Assembly (NCBI RefSeq): GCF_000321225.1
Contig: NW_004450324.1
Span: forward strand, 1,579,654 to 1,643,653
DNA from: Odobenus rosmarus divergens
Taxonomy: Eukaryota > Chordata > Mammalia > Carnivora > Odobenidae
Length of the DNA stretch: 64,000 nt
Reading direction: 5' to 3'
The notes below the pieces were generated by a model. The model was not told the origin of the DNA. It was given only the letters and a program-made list of their open reading frames with translations, and made no database searches. The translations under genes were made by a program, and so were the position numbers. The stretch's first letter is position 1, and each line of letters opens with the position of its first letter. Positions 12,091 through 26,470 of this stretch are shown piece after piece.

Positions 12091-13854
12091 TTAAAAGCTA
12101 CGAGACGCCGCAAGAATTATCACCTTCATTTTACAGACAGGGAAATGGAAGTTTAGAAAGCCCAAGTGATTTTCTTTGTAACACCCAGCATCTCTCACTC
12201 TTTCTGTATCTTTCCCAGATGAAGTATGAAGTATGGTTTAGGAGCAGAGGAGAACATTTTGAGGTGCCTGGATGAAACCCAAACTGGCACCACAGATTTT
12301 ATATTGTAGAGCCTGTTTTAATCTGCAGACCTAGTTCCAGTGAAGGCTGACTCGTGGGGGCGGTGGGGGGGCAATCTTAATTTCTTTCCTTTTTTTTTTT
12401 TTTTAAAGAAACTCTTGGATCCAGCAGAGGCCCAGAACCGAGAGGACAAATATGCCGTAATTGCCTTGGGTCTGCTTGTGCAGGTCTCAGTGGGGAGCCT
12501 GGGAGAGTGGAGTCCGGTTCTGTTCCCAGTCTTGTCAATCCTATTAGTCATTGTTTCCATGAGGGCCTACTTTGGTTTTTAATTAAACATGAAAAGAAAG
12601 AAATGAGAGAAAAAAGAAAAAGGCAGCTTGCTGGAGCCAGACTGCAGTGTTTAAGGGTTGGGACTGCCCCTGGGCTTTGGAAGACCTGTGCTTTGGCAGG
12701 AAGATGACCTTCACCGAGCCTCTTCTTGCTTGGTTCCCCCAGCTCTGAGGAGACTGAGAAATTCTGGTGACCTGGGACCCTGGGCAGCCCCAAATACTTG
12801 GCTCAGGCTGAGGATTTTACTTCCTGTCTTTATTTTGATCCCAGTTAACCTTTTATAAGCTGGAAAATATCCCCAATCCCCTTGCCTGAGGACTTGAAAG
12901 AAAATGTCATTGCCTTTTTATAAAAATCCAATTTAGTGAGTCTCCCCGGGCTTTAGGTAAGACGAACAGGTTGTAAACGGGTTTCCGCAGGTCTGGGGCC
13001 TGGGCAGATGTGGCTCTTGCTCCTTTTTCTTTCAGCAGTCCAGGAATGCACACATGCCGGGTAGGGTGTGTCCTCATAAGATGAAAATGAAACATTTTTG
13101 GAAGTCTCATTTTCTAGATTATTAACAAATTTAAGAATCAGTGAATAAATAGATGTTTCTTTGAGGGGGGAAATATGCATTTGTTTTTTTTTTTATAATA
13201 CTTTATCCCATTAAATCTCTTAATGAGGGGCAGGCAGCTAGTCTGGTGTAGTAATACCTGGTGGGGAAACTCAATTCTCCCAGTTAATCATAGAGAGCGT
13301 GGAGCCAGATTCAGATCCTGAGGTAAGCCATTTGTTAACTCTTCAGAAATGTTGAACCCCCAGGTAATTATGGCTTTTAAAATGACCGGGAGGTTTGGAA
13401 TATTAATTAATATGTGTTGAAACATGAACTCACAGTGCCAAGGATACGAATCTGTTTATGGTAACAAAGTACTGTGTATTTATTTCATTATGGACGTCAG
13501 CACATTATGCATCAAGTGAATGAAAATAAAGATTGCCGAGAGTCACAGAAAGGAAGCTTCTGGTTATAAGCAGGGGTCCAGTGGCAACATACTTTTTTTT
13601 TCTTCCTTCCCACCTGTGTTCTAGATGTCCAGGAAGATCTGCGCTTCTCTCTCTCATCAGTTCACAGCTGTCTGTTTCCCTGGCCTCTTCCTCCTTTGGT
13701 TTTTCACTTCAAACATTTTGAACCCTGTTTTGAGCCTGTAACCAGTTGTGTATGTGTAGGAGAAAGGCATTAGCCCTGAGGTGACCCTGAACAATCTTGT
13801 GGTCCCTGACCCGGAATTCTCATGCCAGAAGTGCTCTCGCAGACTTGGATATAG

Positions 13855-15572
<1,718 letters not shown>

Positions 15573-15628
15573 GGATTTGAAAGCTGGTAATATTCTTCTG
15601 GGTGAAGATGGTTCGGTACAAATAGCAG
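15573..15628 (+). CDS. STK39: STK39 exon C: catalytic loop (HRD Asp) and beta-8
   Basis: 56-nt micro-like exon, phase 2 in, phase 1 out. A strong polypyrimidine tract (15 T, then 'tttttctaacag') precedes it and the donor is 'gcag|gtaaag'. It completes HRD-L-K-A-G-N, supplying the catalytic Asp and the Asn that binds magnesium, then ILLGEDGSVQIA. The first base of the DFG Asp codon is the last base of the exon. Both catalytic motifs are therefore cut by introns at its two ends. Skipping would shift the frame and remove the catalytic Asp. Confidence 0.95.
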
Positions 15629-15852
15629 GTAAAGCTGATAAAAATAAAAATTCTTTTGTCAGAAATGTTACAGTTTCAAGGAATATCATTATTATCATTT
15701 CAAGGGATATCATTCATTATCATTCCAAATATATAATGAGTGAATAAATGAACGAATGAATGAATGCCTGTAATCTGTTTTAAGAATGTATCTGGGCTGC
15801 CCTGTTCTAGAATGTTTGGGTCTGAGGCAGAATATTTTTCCTATTATTATTA

Positions 15853-16009
15853 TTTTTTAAGATTTATTTGAGAGAGAGAGTGAGTGGTGGGGAGGGCAGA
15901 GGGAGAGGAAGAGAGAAACTCAAGCAGACTCCCCACTGAGCGTGAGATCGTGACCTGAGCTGAAACCAAGATTTGGATGCTTTACCAACTGAGCCACCCA
16001 GGCACCCCC
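15853..16009 (-). mobile_element. Carnivore tRNA-derived SINE
   Basis: Antisense copy from 'ttttttaagatttatttgag' to 'gagccacccaggcacccccc'. A related 'ttcctattatt' motif flanks both sides. Part of the body is missing. Confidence 0.9.
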
Positions 16010-17282
16010 CTTTTTTCCCTATTATTTTGATAAATTTTTGTTAGATCATCCAATAAACAGTGCTATTTCAGAACATAGCCTTTTGATAAAGACAATTTTA
16101 CTTTCAATTTTATTTTTTCTACTTTTCAGGTTGAATAAAGGTGGTATTTATATGACTTCAAGAAAAGCACTTTTGAGAGTTTTTCTGATGAGTTTGAAAG
16201 TTTAAAACACTACGCTTCTATTAATTTAAGCCCTTGGATTTCTGAAGAGGTGGCTGAAAGCATCGTTAACCTTTAAAGTCTCTGGGTTATTTTGGTCTTG
16301 CACCCACCCATGTGCCCGTGCCTGCCTGTTGATGGCAGTTGGCCTGCAGGTGCAGTGGGTATCTGTAGAGGGAATGCACCAGACAGGTGGCCTCTGTGTG
16401 CAGAACTTGTGATTTTGTTATTGTACCGAGAGTAACTGGAAAGGCCTGGGATAAAATGTAGCCGTGTCTATATTGACTCTTGTTTCACCCCATGTCCAGG
16501 AAGGCCTGCCTCCACCATCCTCTCAGCCATCTCTGCTTTTTGCATTTTTGCCTGGATGGTCCTTCCTTGTCCTGCACTGTCCCCGTCACCGCAGGGCGCT
16601 CAGCCCTCTGGCTTCCAGGCACTGAATGTTACTAACAGCACGTCCTAGCAGCATCCTTGGCGCGCATCGCTCATGGGGCTCCTGTTGTGGAAGAGCACCA
16701 AAGCTCGCCCCAAATCTTTCATCAGCTTGGTCTGCTGCTTTCTGAGTTGGAGCGGAAGAGGCCTCTCTTCCAGTATTTAGGGTTTAGGGCCTTTGCATAT
16801 CAAGTTCTTAGAGCAGAGTTGATCACACTCCTTGGTTCTGGTTTTGTTTCTGGACAAATGCGAGGTTCTGGGGTATTGTTAGAAATGCGAGAGCTCAGCA
16901 GAAAACAAACACACCCCCAACACAAAGGATAAGCCTTGAGTCATCTCTTTGATTCATTGTTTGTTCTTCTCTAGGTGCCAGAGAACCTGTCAGGTGATGC
17001 CTGGTCTGTATGACAGGCATAGTGCTGACCTTGGGCTCTGTATTTAGTTGGGTACATTCAAGGGGACTTTTATTTATTTCCTTTTAAAGGAGAGAAAAGG
17101 TGTTTTAAAAATATAGAAGGGAAACAATATATTTCAAATCAAATGTTTCTTCCCTGGAAAATTAATAGTGAAAGCGTTATCCTTTATTATTCCTCTCATT
17201 GAAGAGATACATTGAGTCAAATACAGTCATTGGCTTAAGACCACTGTGGAGGCACTCTGTGTATCAGTTAAATACAGAGGCC

Positions 17283-17420
17283 TTGGCATCAAACAGGCCT
17301 GGTTTCAGACTCATGGAGCAGAGTGGGGCAGGTTGTTGCATCTCTAAGCCTCAGTTTCCCCATCTGTGAGATGGTGATGATTGATAATGCCTATCATTCG
17401 AGAAGACACAGATATCCTGT
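17283..17420 (-). repeat. MIR
   Basis: 'ctaagcctcagtttccccat' and 'ctgtgagatggtgatgattg' are the reverse complement of the MIR core. Confidence 0.75.
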
Positions 17421-17829
17421 GCGCCTGTTGAAACTTAAGATTCAGGGTCCTGTAAGTGCTGTGCATTTCTGGGAGTTGCAGAATGTTTTAGGTGGAGAGG
17501 AGAAGCCAACCTGCAATCAGGAGGTAGTTCTGTGTAGGCATTTTTGTTAAGTTGTCTAAAGCTATTTCAGAAGAAAGGAACTTATTAATCCTTAGGACTC
17601 CAGTGAATCGGTATGAATTTTTAATTTTAAAGAAATAGACATATTCATACCTAACTTTGTATTTTTAATTTTGTATTGTCTGTTTTACAGACCCTTTACA
17701 GAGGGTTTTCTAAATTGTGTAAGCTTCGTGTCCCATGAAACAACTGCTGATACGGTTGTTAAAATAAGTACATAAATGTGAGAAGTGTTTAGTACACCCA
17801 ATATGTGCAGTAGGCAGGGATACGCGTTA

Positions 17830-18250
17830 TAAGCTTATTTATTGGAGCACTGTTTGTGGTTGCAATAGATTGGAAACAACGTAGGTGTCCTAGTTAAATA
17901 TGGTAGATGGCCTGTCTGCATTATGGGGGAGCCACCAGCTGTCATGGAGAATGAAAAGCCCACTATACATTGATGTGAAGGAAGAAATCTCCAGGCTATG
18001 TGGTTAAATGAATACGACAAGGTGAAATGGAATGTGTATGTCACCTTTTGTGAAAGAAATGGGGAGAAATAAGAATATCTATATACTCATTCAAAGAAAC
18101 ATTAGAAGGATAACGAGGAGTGGGACTGTGTGGTGTGGACCCCTCTGTGGCGTTTTGAATTTTGAAGTGTGTAAAAGTATGACCTGGGGGAAAAAATGAC
18201 AGGAAATGACTTAATAAACTTCATAAACTGTCAGTTAGTCAAAGTCATTT
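17830..18250 (+). mobile_element. Old L1 ORF2 3' fragment
   Basis: Contains 'attggaaacaacgtaggtgt' and later segments in the order seen in the end of L1 ORF2 and the 3' part. Strongly degraded, no intact reading frame. Confidence 0.6.
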
Positions 18251-18440
18251 TTAAACCGTTTATTGTAAAAATTTTCATACGTAGCCTAAAGTAGAAAAGA
18301 GTAGGAAGAACCTCATGTATACCCATCACCTGGCATCAGTAATGATCATTGATTCATGTATCTTCCCCCTTTCTACTCTGGTGGCTCTTATTACTAACAC
18401 TGAATTTTGTCCTTGAGCCATCTAAGTTAGTGCCTTATGT
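18250..18440 (-). mobile_element. Old L1 3' region fragment
   Basis: 'tacccatcacctggcatcag' with 'aatgatcattgattcatgta' resembles the antisense of an old L1M 3' untranslated region. Confidence 0.5.
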
Positions 18441-18450
18441 ATACTTATCT

Positions 18451-18658
18451 TTTTTGTTTTTTTAAAGATTTTGTTTACTCATTTGACACAGGGAGTGAGC
18501 GAGCACAAGCAGGGGGAGCGGCAGGCCGAGGCAGAGGGAGAGGGAGAAGCAGACTCCCCGCTGAGCAGGGAGCCCGACGTGGGGCTCGATCCCAGGACCC
18601 TGGGATCATGACCTGAGCCGAAGGCAGACGCTTAACCTCCTGAGCCACCTAGGGGTCC
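18451..18658 (-). mobile_element. Carnivore tRNA-derived SINE
   Basis: Antisense copy from 'tttttaaagattttgtttac' to 'tgagccacctaggggtcc'. Confidence 0.93.
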
Positions 18659-18844
18659 TAACATACGTTGTTCTTATGCTAGAGAGTGGCCCTTACCTCG
18701 CAGGCTAGGGGCATTTAGAAAAAAAAAAATACTTCAACAAAACAAGTGACAACTGGAAACGTCTGTGGACAGAAGCTTCAAACTCTCCCACCTCCGAGTA
18801 CTCAAGTTCAGGGTGCAAGGTCTTGGATAAACTGGCGTGGTGGG

Positions 18845-18985
18845 AATTCCCAGCTCTGTGACCTTGGTCAGGCTACTCAACTTCTGTAAGACTCTGTTTC
18901 CTTAGAGAGGGATACAGATATCTCCCCCTCATCTGTTGTTGTGGGACCAAATGCGGTTCTTCCCGTCCAGTGATGGTAAGTGGCT
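18845..18985 (-). repeat. MIR
   Basis: 'agctctgtgaccttggtcag' then 'ctactcaacttctgtaagac' is antisense MIR core. Confidence 0.65.
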
Positions 18986-19798
18986 GGCGCACAGCGGGCA
19001 GACAACGGCCTCTGTGGAGCACTGTTGGTGAGGGATTTGGGTTTTACTGCCGCCGCTGTGACTGCTTTCACTGCCACCCACAGGCTCACACTGACCCTCC
19101 CCTGCACCACCGGCAGGTCATATGTACCTCAAATTAGTCTTGCTAGGGGTTCAGCTCTGAGGGGCTTGTGTGAGTTATAAAAAGCTAATGCTTATTAATT
19201 ATGGAACTTGGAAGTTAACTTGTCATTAATCTTGTTCTAAGCTGATAAGGAAATACGACTGATTTTCTCTCTGGTGATGAAACGATCACTGCTAAGAGGG
19301 TCAAAATAGCAGTGAACTGCCTTTGAAATGTGAAGGCAGGTCAACCCTTGCCTTATTTTGCCACTTGGTGCTTTGCCAGTCACTTCATCTATTATTCTTG
19401 TCAGATTAATGACCTGAGCTCTTTCTCTAGGCCTTCTGTAGCACATCGGCCTTTTCTTTTCCTCCGTTGGGATCCCCTGAAGTAAGATTTCCTGAATTTC
19501 TCTCCCCCTCTTGGGCCTTGGGTATTTTCTCCTCACCGTGGGTGGTGGTGTTGCTTGCACCATGGGGGCTGCTGGGTTCAGAAGGGCACGTGGGGAAAGC
19601 CGCCACCCGGGTTGTGGTGAGGATTAGATGGGTCCATGTGTGAAGTGCTAAGCCTGGAAGGCTTTGTGTACCGCCATTCTGGGCCCTCGCTGTCATCCCT
19701 TCTGAGTGTGTGATTTCCTGCTTGTGCCGCACCATGGGCTGAAATGGCCGTTTCCCAGATGTATAATGGGGGGCGGGTAATAGGCATTTATTTATTTT

Positions 19799-19993
19799 TA
19801 TTTAGTTTTTTTTTTTTCTGAGAGCAAGCCAACAAGTGCGAGCGGGGGTGGGGAGGGGCAGAGAGAGAGAAGAATCTTAAGCAGGCTCCACACCCAACAC
19901 AGAGCCCAATGTGGGGCTTGATGACCCTGAGATCCTGACCTGAGCTGAAATCAAGAGTCGGTCACTTAACCGACTGAGCCACCGAGGTGCCCT
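19799..19993 (-). mobile_element. Carnivore tRNA-derived SINE
   Basis: Antisense copy ending 'ccgactgagccaccgaggtg'. The motif 'aggcattta' on both sides is a probable target duplication. Confidence 0.92.
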
Positions 19994-20513
19994 GGGTTAA
20001 CAGGCATTTAAACTGTAGTTTCTACATCTCTGGGGCTATGGCTTTCTAGAATTCATATTCAGTTTTTTCCATACTCTTTAACCTGAGCACAACATTGAAT
20101 GCCTATGGTACTTATTATTATTATTTTGGTTTTAACTCTAAATTTTGGTTTTAACTCTAAAATAAGGTTATTGCTTTGAGAAAACATTTGTAATGCTTCC
20201 TTGGAACAGACAGATGCTGATGCTGTCCCTGTTTTCTAGGAGTTTGACTCTGTTGGCCAGGCAGTTGGTAACTGCCTGAACAAGAACGGGGACCAAGAGT
20301 CTCTGGGTCTTTTGCTGCTATCTTTGTCCGGTGGGTGAAGTAGGGGAAGGTGGGTGGGAGGGTTGAAAGCTACCTATTATATTTGGGTAGATAATAAATT
20401 GCTTTTGTTCAGGCTGTTTGTGCCCTTTCTCTTTACATCTTTATGTTCTTTAAGCCCTATTTTTTGAAATAAAATTTAAGCAGGGGATTTTTTATTAGAA
20501 AAGGGGAAATTAA

Positions 20514-20703
20514 GGAACACCTGGGTGGCTCAGATGGTTAAGCATCTGCCTTTAGCTCAGGTCATGATCTCAGGGTCCTGGGATCGAGCCCCATGTCGGG
20601 CTCCCCAAGCAGGCTCAGCAGGGAGCCTGCTTCTCCCTCTCCCTCTGCCTGTGGTTCCGCCTGCTTGTGCTCTTTCTCTCTTTCTCTCTTTCTAAATAAA
20701 ATC
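20514..20703 (+). mobile_element. Carnivore tRNA-derived SINE
   Basis: Sense copy with head 'cacctgggtggctcagatgg' and a TC repeat before the tail. The flanking duplication resembles 'ttagaaaagggg' on both sides. Confidence 0.94.
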
Positions 20704-20879
20704 TTAGAAAAAGGGGGGGAAGTTAGGATTCCTGGTTCAGACCATGAGAAACTCTCATCTTATACAGCCAGCAAGTGTGGTGAATAGGGCAAATATGCTT
20801 GGTTCTGTTTCCAAAAGTACAACTTCTGTGGGAATTATATACATTTCTATTGACTCAGGATATGGAATCAGTAACTAGT

Positions 20880-21070
20880 GTGTATTGAGTGCTTCCTATG
20901 TTTCAGGCTGGGGTCTGTGTGCTGAGCGCATTGTGATTCATTCACCGCAGCCCTGTCAATGTGCCCATTTTACAGACAAGAAACTAAGGTACAGAGAGGA
21001 GAAGTAAGTTGCCCAGGTCACAAGTAGGCTTCGGATTCCGGGATCTGGCTGCAGAGCTTGTGACCCCATG
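20880..21070 (+). repeat. MIR
   Basis: 'attgagtgcttcctatgttt' at the left, 'cccattttacagacaagaaa' in the core, and 'agtaagttgcccaggtcaca' toward the right: a well-preserved MIR. Confidence 0.85.
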
Positions 21071-22584
21071 TCTGTGGGATTTCTAGGAAGACAGCCCTAA
21101 ATCTGTGCATAAATGATCTCAGTTTGGGATGGAAGACCAGTAGCAATCACTAGCTCTTCTACACCTCTGCATGGCAATTCCATTTTGAAGCCAGGGAACA
21201 TATTCTGCACGTTTTCCCCTCTCTGCTCCTTCAATCTGAGACACAAGTCTGTAGAAGAAGCAATCCTCTCGGGTGTCACTGGGTGTCAAATTAAGCACAG
21301 TAGTGACACCACTTTAGACTGGAAAACTTAAGGTTTGATGTAATCAATTAAAACTTGAGGACTGCCTACTCAGAGTTTAAAAGCAAATGCTTTACTTCTC
21401 ATTGTATCTTCTGTGCTCGGAGGACCTGAATGTGTGACTTCCTGGTTATAAACTTGGACAGGATGCCTTGGTACATGTAAAGGTGTCTGCTACAATACGT
21501 GATAGAAGGAGTGGCCATTTGAAAGTCATGCTCTTCCCACGGCCTAGCATTTTATTTTCCAGTCTGATGTTCTGCCATACTGTCAGGAAGAGCTTAGATC
21601 TTTGTCTGGCAAGTGACTTAAGTCTGTTTGTCTGGAATTAATGAGAGGCACTATTCTAAAAAGAAATTCATATAAAACAGGTCACTTTGGGATGGTTGCT
21701 GCAAATATATTTATCCTAGGATTCTTTAAAATAGTGACCACTCTTAATGTACTTTTAAAATGTTGACTTCAGAACATTTGCTTTTTGAAGAACTTTCTAG
21801 AAGCATACCACTGCATTATATTATTAGGTAGTTCTTATGCTCATTTTCTTACTTTTGCCTTTTAACTGTTAGTGTGTGTGTGTGTGAATGTGAATGTGAA
21901 TTTCCATTCCTAGTTTTTCATAACAATTTGATACTGAGCTAAGTCAGCCTAATACTTTAGAAGTCTAGAAAGTTATCACTACATCTATCTCAGTGTACCC
22001 GAGACCATCCTAATCAAGCTTATGTGTGCCTTGGGTCTTTCGCTGTCTGAGGCACACTGGTATGACTTTGGGTAGTGTCTCTATTTTTTGGGAGGGAGAT
22101 TATATCCTTAGTCAGCCTTTGAGAACATCTTGAACTTCAGCCTGCGTCTTGGACAGTTAGGACTAAAACTTCTGCCAGGAAAACACGCAACTAGATTTAA
22201 CTTGCTTCCAGTACTCTGGTGTTATTCTCAAGGAGCCAGAGGAAGGTGCATGTAGTGGTGAAGTTGTGCTTTTTTTTGTTTTGTTTTGTTTTTTTTGGTG
22301 GTGAAGTTTTTATTCCCATAGCTGCTAGGTTCTTTTGTTTTCCTTCTGTGCTCCAGCTCTGGTGAAATGCATTTCGATGGGGGATGGAGGAATGGGGTGG
22401 AGGGAGTATTTCTTTTGCTAGGAGGGGCTGCTGCTTCATGCAAGGTAATGTGGGCTCCCTGTTTGCAAGGGAGGCAGCAGGCTCTGATTCATATCAGAAA
22501 GTCCGAAGGCCCCTGAGGTGTCCGAATCAGGAAATGACGATGTCATTGTATTTGTGGGTGCCTTGGCCTAGAGCAGGGCTCTGA

Positions 22585-22740
22585 CATCAAGACTGCTGTG
22601 GTTTCACTCCTTCTAGCCCTGTGACCAAGTTAATTAAGCACTCTGTGCCTCAGTTGCCATATCCAAACAGTGGAAAAATACTAGAGGGTTAAAGGAATTA
22701 ACACACATTCCATTTTAGAATTAGGTAGCTCACATTGCTT
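22585..22740 (-). repeat. MIR
   Basis: Antisense MIR: 'ctagccctgtgaccaagtta' then 'ctctgtgcctcagttgccat'. Confidence 0.8.
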
Positions 22741-22884
22741 TTGTATTAAAATGAGGGTGGGGCCCTTTAATTCTTTAGGCCTTGTGAGATCAGGGGGAAG
22801 AGGCTGTAGGCCCTCTCTCTGACCCTGCCATATCATTTTGCGCTCTCTTTTTCTTTACCCCATTGATTTCCCCATATCACCAGG

Positions 22885-23060
22885 GTGAAAAATGTGCAAC
22901 GCAGATCTGACTGTATAATTCCCTTGCGTAAAGTTTAAAACTCTTGCTGGTGGAATAAAGCCCTTAGCTCCGTAATATGGCATATGAAGGCCCTGCCTGT
23001 TTTTCCAGTCTTGTCCACCCGTGCTTTTCTGCTTCCTGCTATAAGGCAAGCTCTGTGTTA
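22885..23060 (+). repeat. L2 fragment
   Basis: 'aaaactcttgctggtggaat' followed by 'aaggccctgcctgtttttcc' matches the order in the 3' half of L2. Confidence 0.65.
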
Positions 23061-23668
23061 GGCAGCTACCCATGAAATGATTAAGGAAGAGTGAAGCAGT
23101 GCACATGAATTAAGAACAGTGGCACACTCCGAACATAGAGAATGAGTGCAAATGAACATCTTTGGAGGGCATAAAGTGCTTTATAGTGAACCAAAATGTA
23201 TGTTTTGACTTTCAGGAAGTTTATCATTATGTGAATCGTGGTTTAATGAATTATGCCATAGTTTTCACATACACATTTTTTGTTTGTTTAAGTAAATAGG
23301 GACAGCAAATTAATGTAGCTCCCTGAATTTTGGGATCTTGACAAATGGTAACATTTGGTGCAACCCCTAGCATGAAGCAAGAATGCATTCAATTCTGGAA
23401 ACCCAGTTATATCCACTCCATGTGTGTATCATCAGCAAGAAATACTTGGGGAGATTTTAAGCAGCTTCCCATCCTTTAACAGCTGCTAGCAGTTGTCTGA
23501 GCAACAACTTAAGGAAGTCTTCCTGGGTGAACGCAATGGGGGGCATCCCTTTGCTCTGCCTGTCCGCTGGAATATTTCCCCAGCTGTGCACATTTAGCTG
23601 CATGGGGCACACGGTTGAGCTTTAAGGAGGAGGGTCTAGGAGGACATGGGGCAGATGGGACTTGGTCT

Positions 23669-23720
23669 TCCTTCTTCCTTCCTTCCCTCCCTTCCCTTCT
23701 TTCTTTCTTCCTTTCTTTCT
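23669..23720 (+). repeat. Pyrimidine-rich (TTCC/TTTC)n tract
   Basis: Simple repeat made of tttc/ttcc units with no other content. Confidence 0.9.
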
Positions 23721-23977
23721 CCCTGCCTTTAAGGGCCTGCAGTGTCATAATTAAATTACATTTTATATATTCCCACAAGCTGCTGAGGTCTGGGAAAAGC
23801 AAGAGTTGTTAGACTAAGAGCAGAGCAGTCCAATTCAGTTCTTTGCATGATCATTTCTTCATTTATTTGTCTGCTTCCCAGAACCTGCATTTGTTATAAC
23901 AAAAAATGGCCCTTTCCTGGTGAAAAGGTGAACATCAGTTGTTTGGGTTTAATGTGCCTGAGGTGGGTGATTGGCAG

Positions 23978-24172
23978 TTTTTTTTTTTTAAGGTTTTATT
24001 TATTTATTTGACAGAGAGAGTGAGAGCAGAAGCAAGGGGAGGGGCAGAGGGAGAGGAACAAGCCGACTCCCCGCTGAGCCAGGATCCCTGTTGCTGGACT
24101 TGATCCCAGGACCCTGAGATCATGACCTGAGCTGAAGGCAGATGCTTAACTGTCTGAGCCACTCAGGCGCCC
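23978..24172 (-). mobile_element. Carnivore tRNA-derived SINE
   Basis: Antisense copy between two 'ttggcag' motifs, from an 'aaggttttatttatttattt' tail to a 'gccactcaggcgccc' head. Confidence 0.94.
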
Positions 24173-24949
24173 TGGTTGGCAGATCTTTACAGAGCTTTTG
24201 TTGTGTTGCAGGCCTAGCCCTTGGGGCAGATACGGTGGTCAGCAATGGGGACACTGTGTGTACTGACCTAAGTTTACAGTTCAGGTGAAACCTATTAAAC
24301 AGTTAACTATGGAATTTAATTTCAAAAATTTGTCAGGGGTGGGAAATGCATATGCCTGGGGAATCTACGTTAGCCCCATGAGGTCTAGTGTAATAGATTG
24401 TCATGAGGAATAAATCTTAAATGTGCATGGTAAATATGAATGACTTGGGGAAAGGGGTTTTTGATCAGTAAGATATTAGAAGTTACTACATATGTCACAG
24501 CATAAGTTAGAGATTTGTAGGAAATCTGAATAGAGTTAACATGTATTTATACCCTCTGGAATATAAATTTAACCCTTGAGTACATGGAATACACTTGAAG
24601 ACACAGTAGCCAAGGACTATCTAGCCTCCTGAGTCACCAGCTTAGCCTGAGCCCCCAACCAAGTCCTTTGCTGGCCATGGTTTGTATCACCTATAAAATA
24701 AGGTTCTTGGCCTCTCAAGTTTCCTTTTAACTCTAAAGCTTGTATAATTTCAATACAGAAAAGCTCTATAACCCCCATTCCCCCTAACAGAATGCCCTTC
24801 TCATAGCCTTCCCACTTCTTTTAAGAATGGCAGCTCCGTCCTTCCATGGCATAGGCTAGGGATTGGTATTCCCCCATCCTTCTCTTTCTCTCATACCCAT
24901 CCTGCCCAGTTTGTCAGCAAATCCTCTTGCTGACTGCGTCACACCACCT

Positions 24950-25430
24950 CCCCTCTCATCCTGGTCTGGGCCACCATCAACTCTTGCCTACATTATTGAG
25001 GTGGTCTCCTAAGAGGTCCCCTTCTGTTCTCTACGTGGCAGCCAGACTAATGCCGTTAAACTAAGTTGGCTTGTGTCACGCCCTTACTCAAAGCCCACCA
25101 CTGCCTTCCCATCTCAGAGTGAAGTCACAACTCGTGTGGTGGCCCACCCGGCCTTACAAGATTTGGCTCCTCATATAATCTTGTTGACCTCATCTCTTCC
25201 TCCATCTTCTCCCTCACTCCATTCCAGTCAAACTGGCCTCCTTGCCTTGCATGCTTCTGCCTCAGGACCTTTGCACTGGCTGCTCAATCCCAAATAGTCT
25301 TTCCAGTACCTTCTTCAGATCTTAGCTCATATGTCATATCAATGAGGCTTCCATGGCAATTCTGTGGTAAATTGCAGACTCCTCTGGCCTGGACTTCCTA
25401 TCTCCTGATCTCTTTTTCTTTACTGCATAC
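24950..25430 (+). repeat. L2, long copy
   Basis: Ordered L2 pieces: 'aaagcccaccactgccttcc', 'ggccttacaagatttggctc', 'tcaaactggcctccttgcct', 'cctcaggacctttgcactgg' and 'ctgctcaatcccaaatagtc'. The 3' terminus 'agtaagagctcagtaaatag' may be the piece near 25769, beyond a MER5-like copy. Confidence 0.85.
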
Positions 25431-25454
25431 CTCAGTGTACACCATGTTCGTGTT

Positions 25455-25645
25455 GTCGATGTGTGGTCCTAGACCAGTAGTATCACCATCACCTTGGGAA
25501 TTTGATAAAAACATAAATTCTGTGCTCTTCCACCCCTGGAGCTGCTGAATCTGAAACCTGGGGAGGAGTGGAGCCCAGCGGTGTGTATGTGAAGAAGCCC
25601 TCAGGTGATTGTGATACTCACTGAAGTCTGAGAAGCACTGCTGTG
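25455..25645 (+). mobile_element. MER5-like DNA transposon fragment
   Basis: 'gaccagtagtatcaccatca' and 'ctgctgaatctgaaacctgg' up to 'agtctgagaagcactgctgt': MER5-group pattern. It sits inside or next to L2 sequence. Confidence 0.75.
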
Positions 25646-26324
25646 TGCTTAGCGATTTTGCTTGCTGGCCGTATTTACCTCTCCTTCCCGCTGCTGCCCC
25701 AACTTAAAGGTCAGCTTCATGAAGGAGGGGTCTCTGTTCTACAGTCCCAGTGTTTAAAACTGGAAATGACACTTAGTAAGAGCTCAGTAAATAGTCGTTG
25801 AATGAATTAATGAAAATATGACTATTTAGTAAATGTAGATTAAAAGAATACTGAGCAACAGAGTTGAATGTGATCCTCATATTTCAGTGACTCTTCAGTG
25901 TTAAGATTCTTAAAGGTGAGGTTTTCTTTATCATAGATTTAAAAATCTGCAGATTCTTTGAAGATTGTGTTAGCTTCAACTAATCCTTCTCCAAACTTTG
26001 TGGAAATGATGTAAATTGTTGCTTTAAATACTTGTGGCAACTGGAATTGTGCTATTTTAATCATCTCCTGTAGGGACCATCTCTTGTAGAGTGTACAGAT
26101 GGGTCATTCTGGTTTATTGAAAGCTTCTGATATTAGAGCTAGTTAAGTGGAGATTTGTGTGAAGAAGACCACCTGCAGGTATATGAATATTGCATTGGAA
26201 ATTCAGACTTATTAATATTTGATCTAAGTTGCTTGTGCCCGTCTTTGCAAATACGGCCAGCCAGGAGCTCCCGTTGACTTCAGAGCATGCGATGGGCTTG
26301 GGAAATGATACCTGTCTAATACAC

Positions 26325-26470
26325 TTACCTAGTGCTCTCCTTTCAACAGCCCTGTTACTTCAGCAAAGTAGGTCTTAGGGATGAGGGGACTGAGGACTGC
26401 TGAGCGATTGTGGATGCCTTTAAGGTCGTTTTCAAGGTCGTAAGAGCAAATCATTCTCAGATCTCCTGAC
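26325..26470 (+). repeat. MIR-like fragment
   Basis: A weak match to MIR order around 'ggtcttagggatgaggggac'. Low confidence. Confidence 0.45.
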
